Assembly (NCBI RefSeq): GCF_963966145.1
Contig: NC_091052.1
Span: 18,600,001 to 18,664,000, forward strand
DNA: 64,000 bases
DNA from: Tenebrio molitor
Taxonomy: Eukaryota; Arthropoda; Insecta; Coleoptera; Tenebrionidae
Direction of reading: 5' to 3'
The position numbers were made by a program, and so were the translations under genes. Positions 33,421 through 44,789 of this stretch are shown piece by piece. Each line of letters starts with the position of its first letter. The first letter of the stretch is position 1. Under the pieces are notes generated by a model. It was not told the origin of the DNA. It saw only the letters and a program-made list of their open reading frames with translations, and did not search any database.

Positions 33421-33840
33421 AGCTTTAGATGCAGGTGTTCCAAAAGTACCGCCTTTGACTGAAGGTGCGTCATCTAGAAGTGTCATGGAGTACTGAAAAA
33501 TATTTAAAAAAATTCAATATCTTTAATTTTTGAAGACATGAGACTGTAAAGACTTCACAATCAAGGTGAAAATTTAGAAGTAAACGAGCTACCTAAATAT
33601 TTATTTTGGATGTACAATTCATCGCTTTAAATAGTTTGAGATAGAAAGAATTAAAAAAGTACTGTCATTGGGGTTCAAAATCATTAATAAAATCTTCACT
33701 TCAACAATTGGGACTAGACGACAAAATAGCCAGTGCATCTAATTGATGTTACAATGACTGATTGTTTCTCCATGGTTACTAAAAAAAAAACTGACAACTG
33801 TTGTTTTGAATTAAGTGTCAGAGTCAAGCTACGATGTATA

Positions 33841-34910
33841 CTAGCAATAAAGATGCCGACATGTATTTGATTTTGGGTGAATGTCGGGAATGCAACTGAA
33901 GCAGCTCGCGAATACTCCCTACGTTATCCTCATCGGCACCATCCAAACAATAAGGTTTTTTTGCGGCTGAACCAGAGAGTACAGTTACGGCCACGGAATT
34001 TCGTCAGTTATTTTACTGTCAATTGGAAGAAACTTGTGTAGCCTAAGCTTTATTGTCATTATGAGTAACATTCAAAATTTTTGTGACAGAAATTCTGTCA
34101 CGCACAATAAAAATCAAAATGCCATCATGCTCATGTCAGTTGAATGACAACCACTGACGAAATTGGGTGGCCGTGACTGTACTATTGGGGACAAATTACT
34201 TTAGTCGTCAAAGTCATTTGAGTGACATAAAGTTGTAAATCAAGCATTAGGATGGTTAACCTTATTTTTTACTACTGTCAGCAATTTTCACTGACTGTCA
34301 CTGTCAGACTCATTATTGTAAAATGTTAAATACCGAAAAATGGACCACTGAATGAGAAATTCCAAGATATCTACAAGGCAATTTGGCTCATGGACAATTC
34401 CTCAGAAGCGAGGGAGACAATTCTAAATTTTTGAACGGTGGAAGGTGCCACAGAAAAGTCAATAATTTGAAATTGTCGTCAATGTTGACTTGACGTTAAT
34501 GCTTGGTTTACATTTTTTTTTTTTGAAGAGACCAAGGTATTTTGTCCCCAATAGTCCGAGATACTGGACGTCTAGTTGATACTCATAAAGTTGGAAAACC
34601 AAGAACGACCAGAACACCTGCATTGGAGAAAGCCGTTTTTTAAGTAGTGGAGAATAAACCTCATGAAAGTGTACGCCAAATTGCAAAAGAACTAGGTGTA
34701 GGGAAGAGTGTTGTTCACAAAATTTTAAAATCCGAAGCGTACCACCCCTACCATTACACAAAATTGTAAGCTCTTCAAGAAGGCGACTTTCTCCGTCGAG
34801 TGAATTTTTGCAACTGGCTTCTCCACCAGGTGAATGAAAATCAAAACTTCACAAAGCACGTGTTGTGGACTTGTGGAGCGATGAGGCGATGTTCACAACC
34901 AGAGTGAGTC
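33841..34910 (+). pseudogene. Tc1/mariner-type transposase pseudogene, with MITE inside
   Basis: Around 33890-33975 the frame GNATEAAREYSLRYPHRHHP resembles the N-terminal helix-turn-helix of insect transposases (DUF4817 type). From about 34575 it continues HKVGKPRTTRTPALEKAVF.., then ESVRQIAKELGVGKSVVHKI and FLRRVNFCNWLL..DEAMFTT (first catalytic Asp region). Stops at 34640 and 34768 and a missing C-terminal half make it non-functional. A 206 bp MITE (33978-34183) interrupts the N-terminal part. Confidence 0.75.
33978..34183. mobile_element. MITE inserted in transposase pseudogene
   Basis: Inverted ends AGTACAGTTACGGCCACGGA and GGTGGCCGTGACTGTACT, followed by AATTTCGTCAG and CTGACGAAATT. 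Confidence 0.75.
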
Positions 34911-35996
34911 TGTTGGTAACAATGAAAATTTAAATGAAACTACTGTAATCCACACGCTCCACACGCATTTCGGGTTCTCAATTTTGACAGTGTTAACAGG
35001 CAAAATTGAAATTTACCATAAAAGGTTTATTTTTGTAGTCTATTTTTTTAAATCAGCTGTTAAAGTGTTGTCACGTTGGTATGAGGAATTGAAAATAGCA
35101 TAGGTTGGCAGCGTCGAGCCGGTCAAGGTCATCGGCGCTGTCATTGCGCATACCTGTCATTTGCGTTTGCCTTGAAAAATTAACGCACAAAATTTGTTAG
35201 TGGAAACACAAATTGCAAGAAAAAGAGAGACTGCAGAGCTGGCTTGACGTTGATGGAATGCTCCCGCGAATGCGTGACAATGAGGGTAAAAACTGCAGAA
35301 AAACCCCCTGTCGGAGCCGAAGAAGAAATGGGGGAAACGCCCGAGAGAATAAATATAAAAGAAACTATAAAAATTAACCCGATTTGATTACACTTTACCT
35401 GGTCATTTGAACTGGAGATGGTCCTGGTGTGTGATCTGAAACATACTCGGGAGAGTTTAATTAATAATTTGTTTTCAAAAAACTACTCTAAATTTTATTT
35501 TATGTCGTGTCATGTTAAAACATCCGGCCAGTGACAATCACGAGAAAAAAAAAAACACAAATATTTTACAATTGTTTCATTGCCAACAGACTCAGCCATT
35601 GTCTATCACACTTTCATTCTTGATTAAAAACTGGACTTTTTAATTAAATTAAATTAGACAACATTGTTCAAATTTGAATGTCGGAACAGTCATATTATAT
35701 TTATAACAGGAAAAATATTAAAGTGGGTCACTTGATCCAACATAATAAAAATAAATCACAGCCACATTCATGGCAATATTACTGATAACTCTGTTTTTGG
35801 TGGATGCGCCGGGTGAATGTTGGTAACGAATGAAACAATGAAAGCATTATATGTAGGTAGGTAGCAATTATGAATTATAAATCAAAAAAGTTTAAACATT
35901 TATTAACCACTTGAAGGTGATTTTGTGCAACATGTTTTAATATTTGTGCAAATTCGTGTACAAACTTTTGTGATTAGGATTTAGTTGTTAGTTTGA
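34911..35996. other. intergenic, GC-shifted patch 35080-35450
   Basis: The patch (GGTTGGCAGCGTCGAGCCGG..CCCCCTGTCGGAGCCGAAG) with a TATA-like AATAAATATAAAAG at 35350 looks like retroelement regulatory sequence, but no terminal repeats or duplications were found. The remainder is AT-rich with nothing recognised. Confidence 0.35.
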
Positions 35997-37422
35997 TCAA
36001 TAGTAATTTTTTAAAACAGCAAGAAGTGAATATGATCTTCTCAATATCTAAAAACATAAGTATTACAATAAAATAAGCTGTTTTAAAGCAGCATCACCAT
36101 TGTGAATGTTACCAGTGATATTTCTAACAATTTACCAGCTGTTACAATTATAGGCTTTTTGGCACCTTCCATTAAAATAATTAGTGATTTTCGTGCATTT
36201 GGGTCATAATCATACCAATCACCCATGTAGATAGCGTGTATCAATGTGTTACTCTAAAATGAAAGTGGTGTAGTAACACACTATAAATTAAAATTGACAC
36301 AAGCAGACCTCTTCGTACAATATTGTACCATAATAACAATAAAAATATAATTCAACCATATAAACACTGACGTAACTTATCATCGAAAAGAAATTGAAAG
36401 TCATCGGTTCCATCTGAATCAAATTAATTATCTTGTGCATTACAAAATAAATATAACATACTTTACTTAGCTGCAAACAGCAGAAACATATGACAAACAC
36501 ACTTCCAACAAACTGTCCGAAAACAGCCGAGGAGAAACATTCTTTGTATTCATGAATGAAACTAGAACACAAAATTGAATCACAATAAAATTAACAATTT
36601 TTTTCTTTACCGCAAAATTTTATTGTGATGTTTGATGCAATAACGTATTCTGTTCTTGATTGTGTCGGATTTTTCTGCAACATTATCAGTATTATCATCT
36701 GTGTTTTTTATATCGTCCCTCTCATTGAGATTTTCCAAGTTATCTTTAAGAATCTGAAACTGACTTGATGCCTGAAAAGCGAGCCCCGCAATCAAAGGGT
36801 CAATAGCTGCACATGCAATCGAGACATATGCCACTGCTGATGATTACAAAATTACAACTCTGCGTAAACCACATTTAAGAGAATTACCTATAACAAGTAG
36901 TGTGAAAGTTGGATAATAAACTAAAGCTCCAGAATTTGGATTGTACGGCAACCACAGATCTACGGGTAATCTGTATTCTTCTTCCAAAAATGGTTTGGCA
37001 GCCCATATAATATTTATGGAAACAACAGAGCACAGATATATTCTTGAATTTCTGACACAAATGTTGATACATTCCTCCAAAATTTTCACTTGTCTCTCTT
37101 TGAACACTGCAAAAATTGATGCTTCGAAGTAATGAATGCAGTTTCTGATGCGATCTGCGTTATTGATAAATGGAAATAATTTCGTAAATTGACATGTTAT
37201 TTCGGCTATTAAAAATGCATTATCATTTAGTCGCATCATGTCGAAATTCTCATTGACGAGAAGATACAAAGTACCAAAAACAGGCACCGGCAACATAAGA
37301 AAAATGTACATTAAGTAGGACATCACTTTGTACAAATGAGTTGCTTCTTGAGGCGAATACAAGCCAAAAGCTCGCATTACTATTAAGTTAATACCAAAAC
37401 TTTGTTTCGAAACACTTGCCAT
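35997..37422 (-). CDS. odorant receptor OR-B (7tm_6 family)
   Basis: Intact receptor of 390 aa. Exons: 37422-36888, 36836-36611, 36561-36462, 36413-36309, 36253-36098, 36047-35997, with the same phases as OR-A. The start ATG (MASVSKQSFGINL) aligns with the other receptors. Conserved marks: VICFCCLQLSK in exon 3, YFYCYYGT in exon 4, LIILMEGAKKP..TAGK in exon 5, ILRRSYSLLAVL at the C-terminus. Exon 2 begins at a CAGCAG double acceptor: the first AG gives an extra Ala (GAVAYV-type join matching its paralogues), the second omits it, so NAGNAG variation is possible. It lies 6 kb upstream of OR-A in the array. Confidence 0.95.
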
Positions 37423-37482
37423 TTGATAATGTTTCAGCTTTCTTTGACTTGTATTAAATGGTTGAAAAATAGATAGGTCCAG

Positions 37483-37572
37483 TTTTATATACCCTAATTC
37501 TATTTTTTAATTTTTATTATTGAAATTTAGACCCTTTAATTAGTATGAGGTTAAATTAATTTTACATCAAAG
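37483..37572 (-). promoter_or_regulatory. OR-B promoter: 18 bp element plus TATA box
   Basis: TATATAAAA at 37491-37483, and the shared CTTTGATGTAAAATTAAT at 37572-37555, 64 bases apart and 133 bases from the ATG. A TAATTAAAGGG stretch (37543-37533) lies just inside it. Confidence 0.75.
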
Positions 37573-38528
37573 GACCGGATTACGCGATACCTGGAACGTT
37601 GTTATTGGATGGAGAAAACGATGTCTAAAAACACTTACACCACCATTAATAAAAGATATTTCATTTGTAATACTATTCATCTAATGTCCCCTTTATTATA
37701 CTCGTAAGAAGTATGTAAATTATTTTGTTGTTTTAATTTTACATTGGTTTTTATTTATGAACCCATCTCTAAAATATTAGCTGTCGCCGCTGTGGGTTGT
37801 GATTAAACGAATTTTTATAAAAAGTTTTAAGTGCAGTTTAAAAAAGTGGTTTTGTAAGTAGAATAATTTATTTATTTTTATTTTACTTATAACTAGTTGT
37901 CACAACCATTTTTGAAATTGTACGTAATTCTTTATTTAAATTATTTTTATACTTTTTATGCTTGTGTCAACAAATTTTCAGGATAGTAAAATTACTATAG
38001 ATGCAGTAGAAGCCTTTGTTAATTATCGGAAAAAATACTTTTTACCATGACTGAAATAATAATTCTCAAATATAATATTAAACAAAAATATAAAAAATGG
38101 AATTATAAAGGAAAAATAATTTCAATTGTACAATTTGGAAAAATATACAACTAATAAACGCGTAAGGCCCATTGCTGAAAAATTAATTGTACATACTCGT
38201 ACCACACCCTGAAATGAAAAAAACTGGAATATCTTACATTCCTGCCAAAAGTCCTTCATTTACATTTAATTAATTGTTAGAAAAACTGCTTTAATGTTTA
38301 TAATTAAATTCTTAAAAGTCTTCTAGTGAGTTCTTAATCTTGTACATGAATGACATCCATTTGTTATGCTTACAGTATTTGTTGGCTTTTCAGGAAAAAC
38401 ACTATCTTAATCCTAAGTGAGTGAAAAAATTCAATTACAAAATTCTAAACAAACAAATTTTTTAAAACACAGTTTATTCATGTTTATTTAATGCATTTCA
38501 CATTTTTAGATATAATAAACATAAATTA
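37573..38528. other. intergenic, nothing recognised
   Basis: AT-rich spacer upstream of OR-B; no repeat partner or coding pattern seen. Confidence 0.35.
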
Positions 38529-39351
38529 TATAGGGTTATTCACGTAAGATGACCAGTCTGACCAGGTAAAAGGCAACCCAAAATACATTTTATAAAGCAT
38601 TCATTGTGTTTTGATATTTAAAAATTAAATTAGGAATCCAAGTAGGTAATTTGCAAGATTGAAAGGTATATCTGTCATTTTATTTTTCGTTCTTATTTAG
38701 TATGTTTTCAAACGATGACAGAACCTACATGATTATATTTACCCATTACTTTTGTTATTTTAATTACTTATTATTGTTATCATACTTTGTTGAGAGAGGT
38801 ATTTTTCTGTCAGAACTTGACATTCATTAGGCTGATGTTAAAAGCTATCTATAGTATAATTCAGAATAAGTGGCATCGCGGTAGGTGTTGATTCTCTAAA
38901 GTGAGCTTTATGTTATGTCAAAAAATTTTGCAAACATGTAAAACCGTCATTACTTTATTCTGAGGTTATGCGTTACATAATTTTGACATGGTTTTCGCCC
39001 ACAGCAGAGATACCCCCAGAAAAATAATACACTTTTCATAAATGAAAGAAGGAAATTCCAAATATTATAACAAGCAAATAAACATAAAACGATTCCATTG
39101 ACAATATCAAGACCAAATTAAAAGCGAAGGTTACCAACAGCATTGAAAGTAAGATATTATTAGCAAGGGTCTTGCTGCCAACGTAAATTTGAATTTCCAA
39201 CGCCTACCGCGATGCCACTTATTCTGAATTATAATATATGTTTTATGTCCATCATGATAATGTAATAGGGATCGAGATAGTTTTATAAATTGTATTTGGG
39301 GTTGCATTTTTACCGGCTCAGGCTCGTCATCTTACGTGAATAACCCTGTGT
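38529..39351. mobile_element. MITE with long terminal repeats, containing a nested MITE
   Basis: Ends TAGGGTTATTCACGTAAGAT and ATCTTACGTGAATAACCCTG, with similarity continuing about 70 bases inward. A second complete inverted-repeat element sits inside at 38855-39234. Confidence 0.8.
38855..39234. mobile_element. nested MITE
   Basis: Near-perfect 36 bp inverted ends: TATAATTCAGAATAAGTGGC and GCCACTTATTCTGAATTATA, each followed by ATCGCGGTAGG or its complement. Confidence 0.85.
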
Positions 39352-40454
39352 TGAGAGATATTGATAAATTTTACTTATTGTTGCATTTATATTTTTTGTT
39401 ATTTAACTGAACTAATTGATTTGTTGGTATTTTGTTTAAGAACTGTAATTTCAATTGTGTATTTCATATAAAGCAAACTATTTATATTTTGACCATTTTT
39501 AACAAAACGTGACAACAATATATTTATTAAAATGAATAGTTCTATCCTTAATTTCAATTTCTGAACAAAAACTAATTGACATGCATTTTTTAGTTCTCTA
39601 ACTTTCCCTTGCAATAAATTTTGTATAGAAAAGAAGATAGAAACCTGTTCCTTTGGAACAGAACCTTTTTTAACCAATTCAGAATGATTTTCTTCTCTCA
39701 GGGTGGGTACAGATTTACAAGAATATGAGTTGAGTAGGAACGAATATGCGTGCGTACTCAAGTTAAAAATTAATAAACCGAATAAGAGTCTACTTAGCCT
39801 GTATGCGCCATACGTTTTCTTTAAGAAAATACCAAAAAGCAACTAGATCTGGCTCGCTTCATACACATTCGTCGCTTTACTTGAGTAACTTTGAGACAAT
39901 ATGAATGCGTGGTCCACATTAACGGATTCTTGTACGAGTGATCAAAAAAGGAATCAAGAGAGCTACCTCATCTTTTGTTTTATTGAAAAGTTTGTCTTAG
40001 ATTTACTCATACACATATGTACCTATACTTGCTATGCACAATTTTTTATTTAGTTCACTACCTTTCAAAATAGTTATTTTTGTATTAAGTGCGCGAAATG
40101 AGTGCTTTTTGTTGGTGCATGAGAATGAGTCGAGACCGTCAGGTCGAATGTGTCAACAAAACACGAACTTTGCCATGAAATACAAACACTATTTTTTCTA
40201 AAACCGTCAAAAAAGGAATTAGATTTTTGAAGGCAAATTAGATGAAGAAAATCAAAGTATCAAGTATTGTAACAAGTCATTGTAACTCAGGAAACGCGCA
40301 AATGAAGATTATATTTTTTCACACGTGAAAAATAAATCCATTTTTTAGCACGTGAAAAAATGAGAAACTTTGCGACTTGATAACGATGCAAAAATGTCAC
40401 GTTTTTTTAACGGTTGTAGAAAACAATCTATCAAAAATTAATTGATGATTGATG
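39352..40454. other. intergenic with a 147-codon minus frame
   Basis: The frame at 39842-39399 (minus) has hydrophobic and basic stretches but matches no family I know, and no splice partners were found. The rest is AT-rich. Confidence 0.3.
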
Positions 40455-41517
40455 CTTTATCTTCAATGGTAAAACCCATTTCTAGGTTAAGAACGGCACA
40501 ACGTTGACGTGTCTTTGACATTTCCGCGAAAAATCTGCTTGCCACTGGCGTCGCGTTTGGAAATAAAGCAGGTAAATGATCCATTCTTACAATTGTAAAA
40601 TGTTGCTCTTGTTTATTTTATGCATTTTCTCCATTATCAGATAATAATAATAAAATGCACAATTATAATTATTCCAACGTCTAAAATTCACAAGGTATGA
40701 TTTATTATAAAGTAGCATTTGAGACCACAAATTGTCTACGCTCATGGATTGAACGCATATTTATATAGAATTCCGCTACGACATGACCGATTCAAACGCG
40801 TGCTCTGATTTGTTTTCTTTTTGATCACATTGTTCAATCTAGAATAATATTTATTTAAATTGATGGTTTGGTCTGATGAAAGCAGCTTAATAGAATATTA
40901 CCTTTCACTCCCGATTTTCAATTTTCTTGGATGCAGATAAGATTTTGAGGTCGTTAATTAGTTATTTTTATTTTTCATGCTCTTCTAGAATCTTACATTA
41001 TTCATTGATTTACGTGATGTAATTTTATATCCACCATTTTACTGCACATTGCACACAGACACGTAGTTCATTAAAAGGTAGCTCGGTGGCCGCATGGCTG
41101 TCGGAGACAGTGCTCCGAGGTCGCGGTCCCGGCGCTAGTGGGTTCGAATCCCACCGAAGGGGGAGGATTTTTTCGAAGGAAGGAACCTCCGCCGGGCCAT
41201 GGATGTGTGTGTATGTCTATTAGGGGCTGACGGTAGGGTGGTGGAAGGAAGAGCGACACTCTTTCGACCACCACCGCGAGGTCAGCACGGGTTCGAGTCC
41301 CGTCGGGAAAAGACGCCCATGGGTGTATAAGTGTTGTGTATGTCTGTGAATGTGAGGTGGAATGGGCGTGGGTGGCCGGGGAAAATGCCCCGGAGCCCGT
41401 CGCACCACTTGAAGGAAGGAAAGGATAAGCAAAAAGGAATTGGAAGTGAAAAACGGCCGACCGAAAAAGGTACCGTAAAAGCCGTATGGCAAAAAACGGG
41501 AATGGCACAATTAATTA

Positions 41518-41549
<32 letters not shown>

Positions 41550-41794
41550 TCCATCATGAATTTTAGACATTGGAATTATGATTATGCATTTTATTATTAT
41601 TATCTGATAGTGGAGAACACTTAAACACACATAAAATAAACAACATTTTACATTCGTAAAAATGAGTCAAACGCGACGCCACGATGTGCTGTTGTTAACC
41701 TAGAAAACAACGTTTTGTTAGGCGTTTACTATAATTGTAAGTAACAATAATCCCAGAATAAGTGGTAAAATGGGTTTTACCATTGAAGATAAAG
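40455..41794. mobile_element. large foldback element carrying a SINE
   Basis: Ends CTTTATCTTCAATGGTAAAA and TTTTACCATTGAAGATAAAG. Inner arms pair over about 230 bases (GTAAAATGTTG..TATCAGATAATAATAATAAAATGC..CCAA.GTCTAAAAT). A SINE lies near the centre. A one-arm relative is at 50153-50472. Confidence 0.75.
41076..41548 (+). mobile_element. composite tRNA-derived SINE
   Basis: The head resembles a tRNA: A-box-like TAGCTCGGTGG at 41079 and B box GGTTCGAATCC at 41141. A second tRNA-like unit follows with B box GGTTCGAGTCC at 41290. It ends in a TAAA repeat (about 41519-41548). Much more GC-rich than its flanks. Open frames across it have no known domain and are not taken as genes. The two B boxes point to a dimeric head transcribed by RNA polymerase III. 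Confidence 0.8.
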
Positions 41795-42156
41795 TATTAA
41801 TTACTAATAATTAATTAATGAATTAATACTAGAATGAAAAGCATTAAATCGGCTCATGGATATGGCTGATACGTCTACAGTTTTTATTTTTGTTTTCCTA
41901 CTACTATTAGTTCTTAACTGTTCTCAATTTTTTGGCTTTAATAGTAAGATCAGTAACACGCTTAAAAAAGGATTTTGCAATGTTTATAACTTTTTACATG
42001 TTATTTTTAGACAGGCTGGCAGCAACAATTAAACTTAGGATACACACAATGAAAAACAGAACATTTTCAAAATTTTTCTTATTTTGAAAATATATGTCTG
42101 AAGTCATCGTATCTCTAAACTTTTCATTTTATTTAGTTGTAATTTCATTGAACCCA

Positions 42157-43576
42157 CTACTGATTTTTTAACACCGCTAGCAGTGAATATGATCTCCGTA
42201 AGATCTGTAATTATATAGAATTATTTACATCCTTGGATTTATCTAAAAAATACTTGCCGTTGTAAATGTCACAACTGATAACTCTAGAATTTTCCCAGCT
42301 GTAACAACAATTGGCTTCTTAGATCGTTCCATTATCAAAATCAAATCTTTTCTTGCTTCTACATTATACTCATACCATTTTCCAATATAGATCGCATTCG
42401 TTAAACTGTTACTCTAAAATAGTAACCTAGTTGGTTTAAACAATTTAGTTTTAAGTATTTAAAACTTGACTGACCTCCTCGTATAACATTGTTCCATAGT
42501 AGCAGTAAAAATAAATTTGAACCAACAATATGGTGAAGTAACCAATCATGGAAATAAAACTAAAACTCATAGGTGGAATCTAAAATAATAAGTAATAAGT
42601 AATAGCAAGTAGTGGCAAAAAAACGTAACACACTTTACTCAGCTGCAGGCAACAAAAACAGATCACTAGAACACTTCCAGCGAATTGGCTGAAGACGACA
42701 AATGAGAAACAGTGTTCGTATTCTTTAACGAAACTGGAAACGTTCACTAATTAACAAGTTGACGGAATACTATGCTACAAACCTCAAGATTTCGTTATGT
42801 AGTTTGACGCATTCTCTGATTTTATGTTTAATGATCTTAGCTTCTTTAATATTTTCACCTGATGGTTCTTCCGTGTATTCCTTAAGATTTTGCAAATTAT
42901 CTTTGAGAATTTGAAGATAACCCGCAGCCAAACAAGCAAGACCACCAACTAACGGGTCAATTGCTGCACTAGCAATAGAGACGTAGGCAACTCCTACAGA
43001 TGATTAATCTTAATGGTGTTTTTGCTGTCACTATAACTTACCCGTAACGAGTATAGCGTAAGCAGAACAGTAGATTTTTGAATTTTCTAGTGAACTGCAC
43101 GGTAACCAAACATCCACTGGTAGTCGCCGTTCATTTAGAAGCAACGGTTTAAGTGCCCAGGTTATGTTGCCCCCAATAACGGAAATCAAAAACGTCCACG
43201 AGTTTCGCCGACAAATCTTAATGCAGGTTTTCAGTATTTTGTTGTGTTTATTTTTTTCCGTCTGAAATATAGGAGATTCAAAGTAATGTACACATTTCTT
43301 GATTCGATAACCGCTCGTGATGAAGGGCAGCAACTTAATAATTTGACACCCAGTTTCAGCCACCAGAAAAGCATTGTCACCAATTCTCATCATATCAATT
43401 TCTTTTTCAAATAGGAAATAGAGTACACCAAGAGTTGGGGTTGTATAAGTCAAAAGAAAATACATCAGCCAAGCTTGAATCTTGTAAAGGCGAGTCGGTT
43501 TTTCTGGAGGGTACAAACCACATGCTGCCATTATGTTTAAGTTAATACTGAAACTTTGTTTAGTAATACTCTCCAT
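42157..43576 (-). CDS. odorant receptor OR-C (7tm_6 family)
   Basis: Intact receptor of 384 aa. Exons: 43576-43042, 42993-42783, 42733-42634, 42579-42475, 42413-42258, 42204-42157. Phases match the other receptors; exon 2 is five codons shorter. The start ATG (MESITKQSFSINL) is conserved in position. Marks: VICFCCLQLSK, YFYCYYGT, LILIMERSKKP..TAGK, ILRRSYSLLAVL. The last intron starts with GC (ACG|GCAAGT) instead of GT, a rare GC-AG intron; the rest of the donor matches the consensus well. No frame damage. Confidence 0.95.
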
Positions 43577-43614
43577 TTTTGGTGAAATGAATAAATTGAG
43601 GGGTGCTTAATTGG

Positions 43615-43701
43615 TTTTATACAAATGCATTTTTTATTTTTTTTTTTAATTCGTTAAATAACTCCCTTTAATTACAACGGGAAATTAATTTTACATCAAA
43701 G
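43615..43701 (-). promoter_or_regulatory. OR-C promoter: 18 bp element plus TATA box
   Basis: TATAAAA at 43621-43615; CTTTGATGTAAAATTAAT at 43701-43684, 63 bases further upstream and 108 bases from the ATG. TAATTAAAGGGAG lies just inside it. Confidence 0.75.
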
Positions 43702-44789
43702 GCTCGCCAGACTTAAACATGAATAAAATTATAACGATCACGAAAGCTTAGAACTCAACAATTTTATTAAAGAAACCGTCTTTAGAGATATTAATAAAAA
43801 ATTTACTTTTAGTCACGGAAGGAATTGTAGGTACTTTACTGTTAGTTTTGCCGGCGTGTAAAGTTTACATACGAGTACAGTAATTGTGACAAGTATATCG
43901 AATTTTGAACAAAAAACACAGCTTAAAACACAGGTTAGATCTGGGCATATCAATCGAAAAGACATACGGATTCAAATCCATGGATGACTCGATTACAAAT
44001 TAATTTGATCGCTCTTTACAAGTAAATTCATATTAAGACTGTGTTTTATATTTTGTTTTGGTAGGAAATATTAAATGGGTTACTTTTTATTATTATATTG
44101 TAGGATTCCCTCTCTGCTATCACAAATCTTCTATTTGGTCCTCTTCGAGAGATTGGCGAGATACAGACTCCGGTAGGGTAAGTTCAACCATATTTTTTAC
44201 GCAAAAAAAAAATGTGTTGCTGATTTGTAAATAATGTACTTATTTCTACAAATGTTTTCAGTTTGGTGAAAGATTAAGACATGATAATTATTACAGTTAA
44301 AATTATACATATAAAATATCTAAATATACGAGACTTGCATGATTATTTGCTTCCAATGGTGAATTGCGAATGAAGCTTTTCTTAGTAGATTCAATGGTTA
44401 TTTATGTGATAAGGACGAAAAGGAAAAGATTTCGGACGATTTGGTGGACATTGTTGGACCAGGCAATGATTCCGAAACATTGTTTTCGTCATTTATCATA
44501 TATTATTTTTTAGTCGATTGCAATAAAAATTTGCATTCCGTTGTCAAAGTGACGTTTGATCTATAATAATTTTGAAAAAATGCGGATGTTAAAAACTTTC
44601 TTAATAAATAAGTGTTGCCAGGGTGTTATTGACAACTTAACTGTTGTCGATTGTTGAATGTTATTCATTGGTTAAAAACATAGCGGATGAAAAATATTTT
44701 TCGGCCTAAAATAAAAAATAATGCTTTGACGAAAAGATGACGTTTTCATCTACATATTCAAACCGAAAAATACTACTTTATGGTACAAT
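43702..44789. other. intergenic; two coding-like scraps
   Basis: 44103-44174 (+) is bordered by a good acceptor (TTATATTGTAG) and a donor-like GTAGGGTAAGT, with an open frame. 44368-44500 holds another short open frame (RFNGYLCDKDEKEKISDD). No product recognised for either; they may be transposon or gene relics. Confidence 0.3.

Noticed and set aside
39399..39842. 147-codon minus-strand frame as a gene
   Set aside because: Not recognised, no splice partners, no conserved motif; kept only as part of an unassigned spacer.
41078..41160. A functional tRNA gene
   Set aside because: A and B boxes are present, but it is followed by a second tRNA-like unit and a TAAA tail, as in a SINE.
41071..41557. 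Several overlapping frames of 64-145 codons on both strands
   Set aside because: They fall within the GC-rich SINE, where stop codons are rare by composition.
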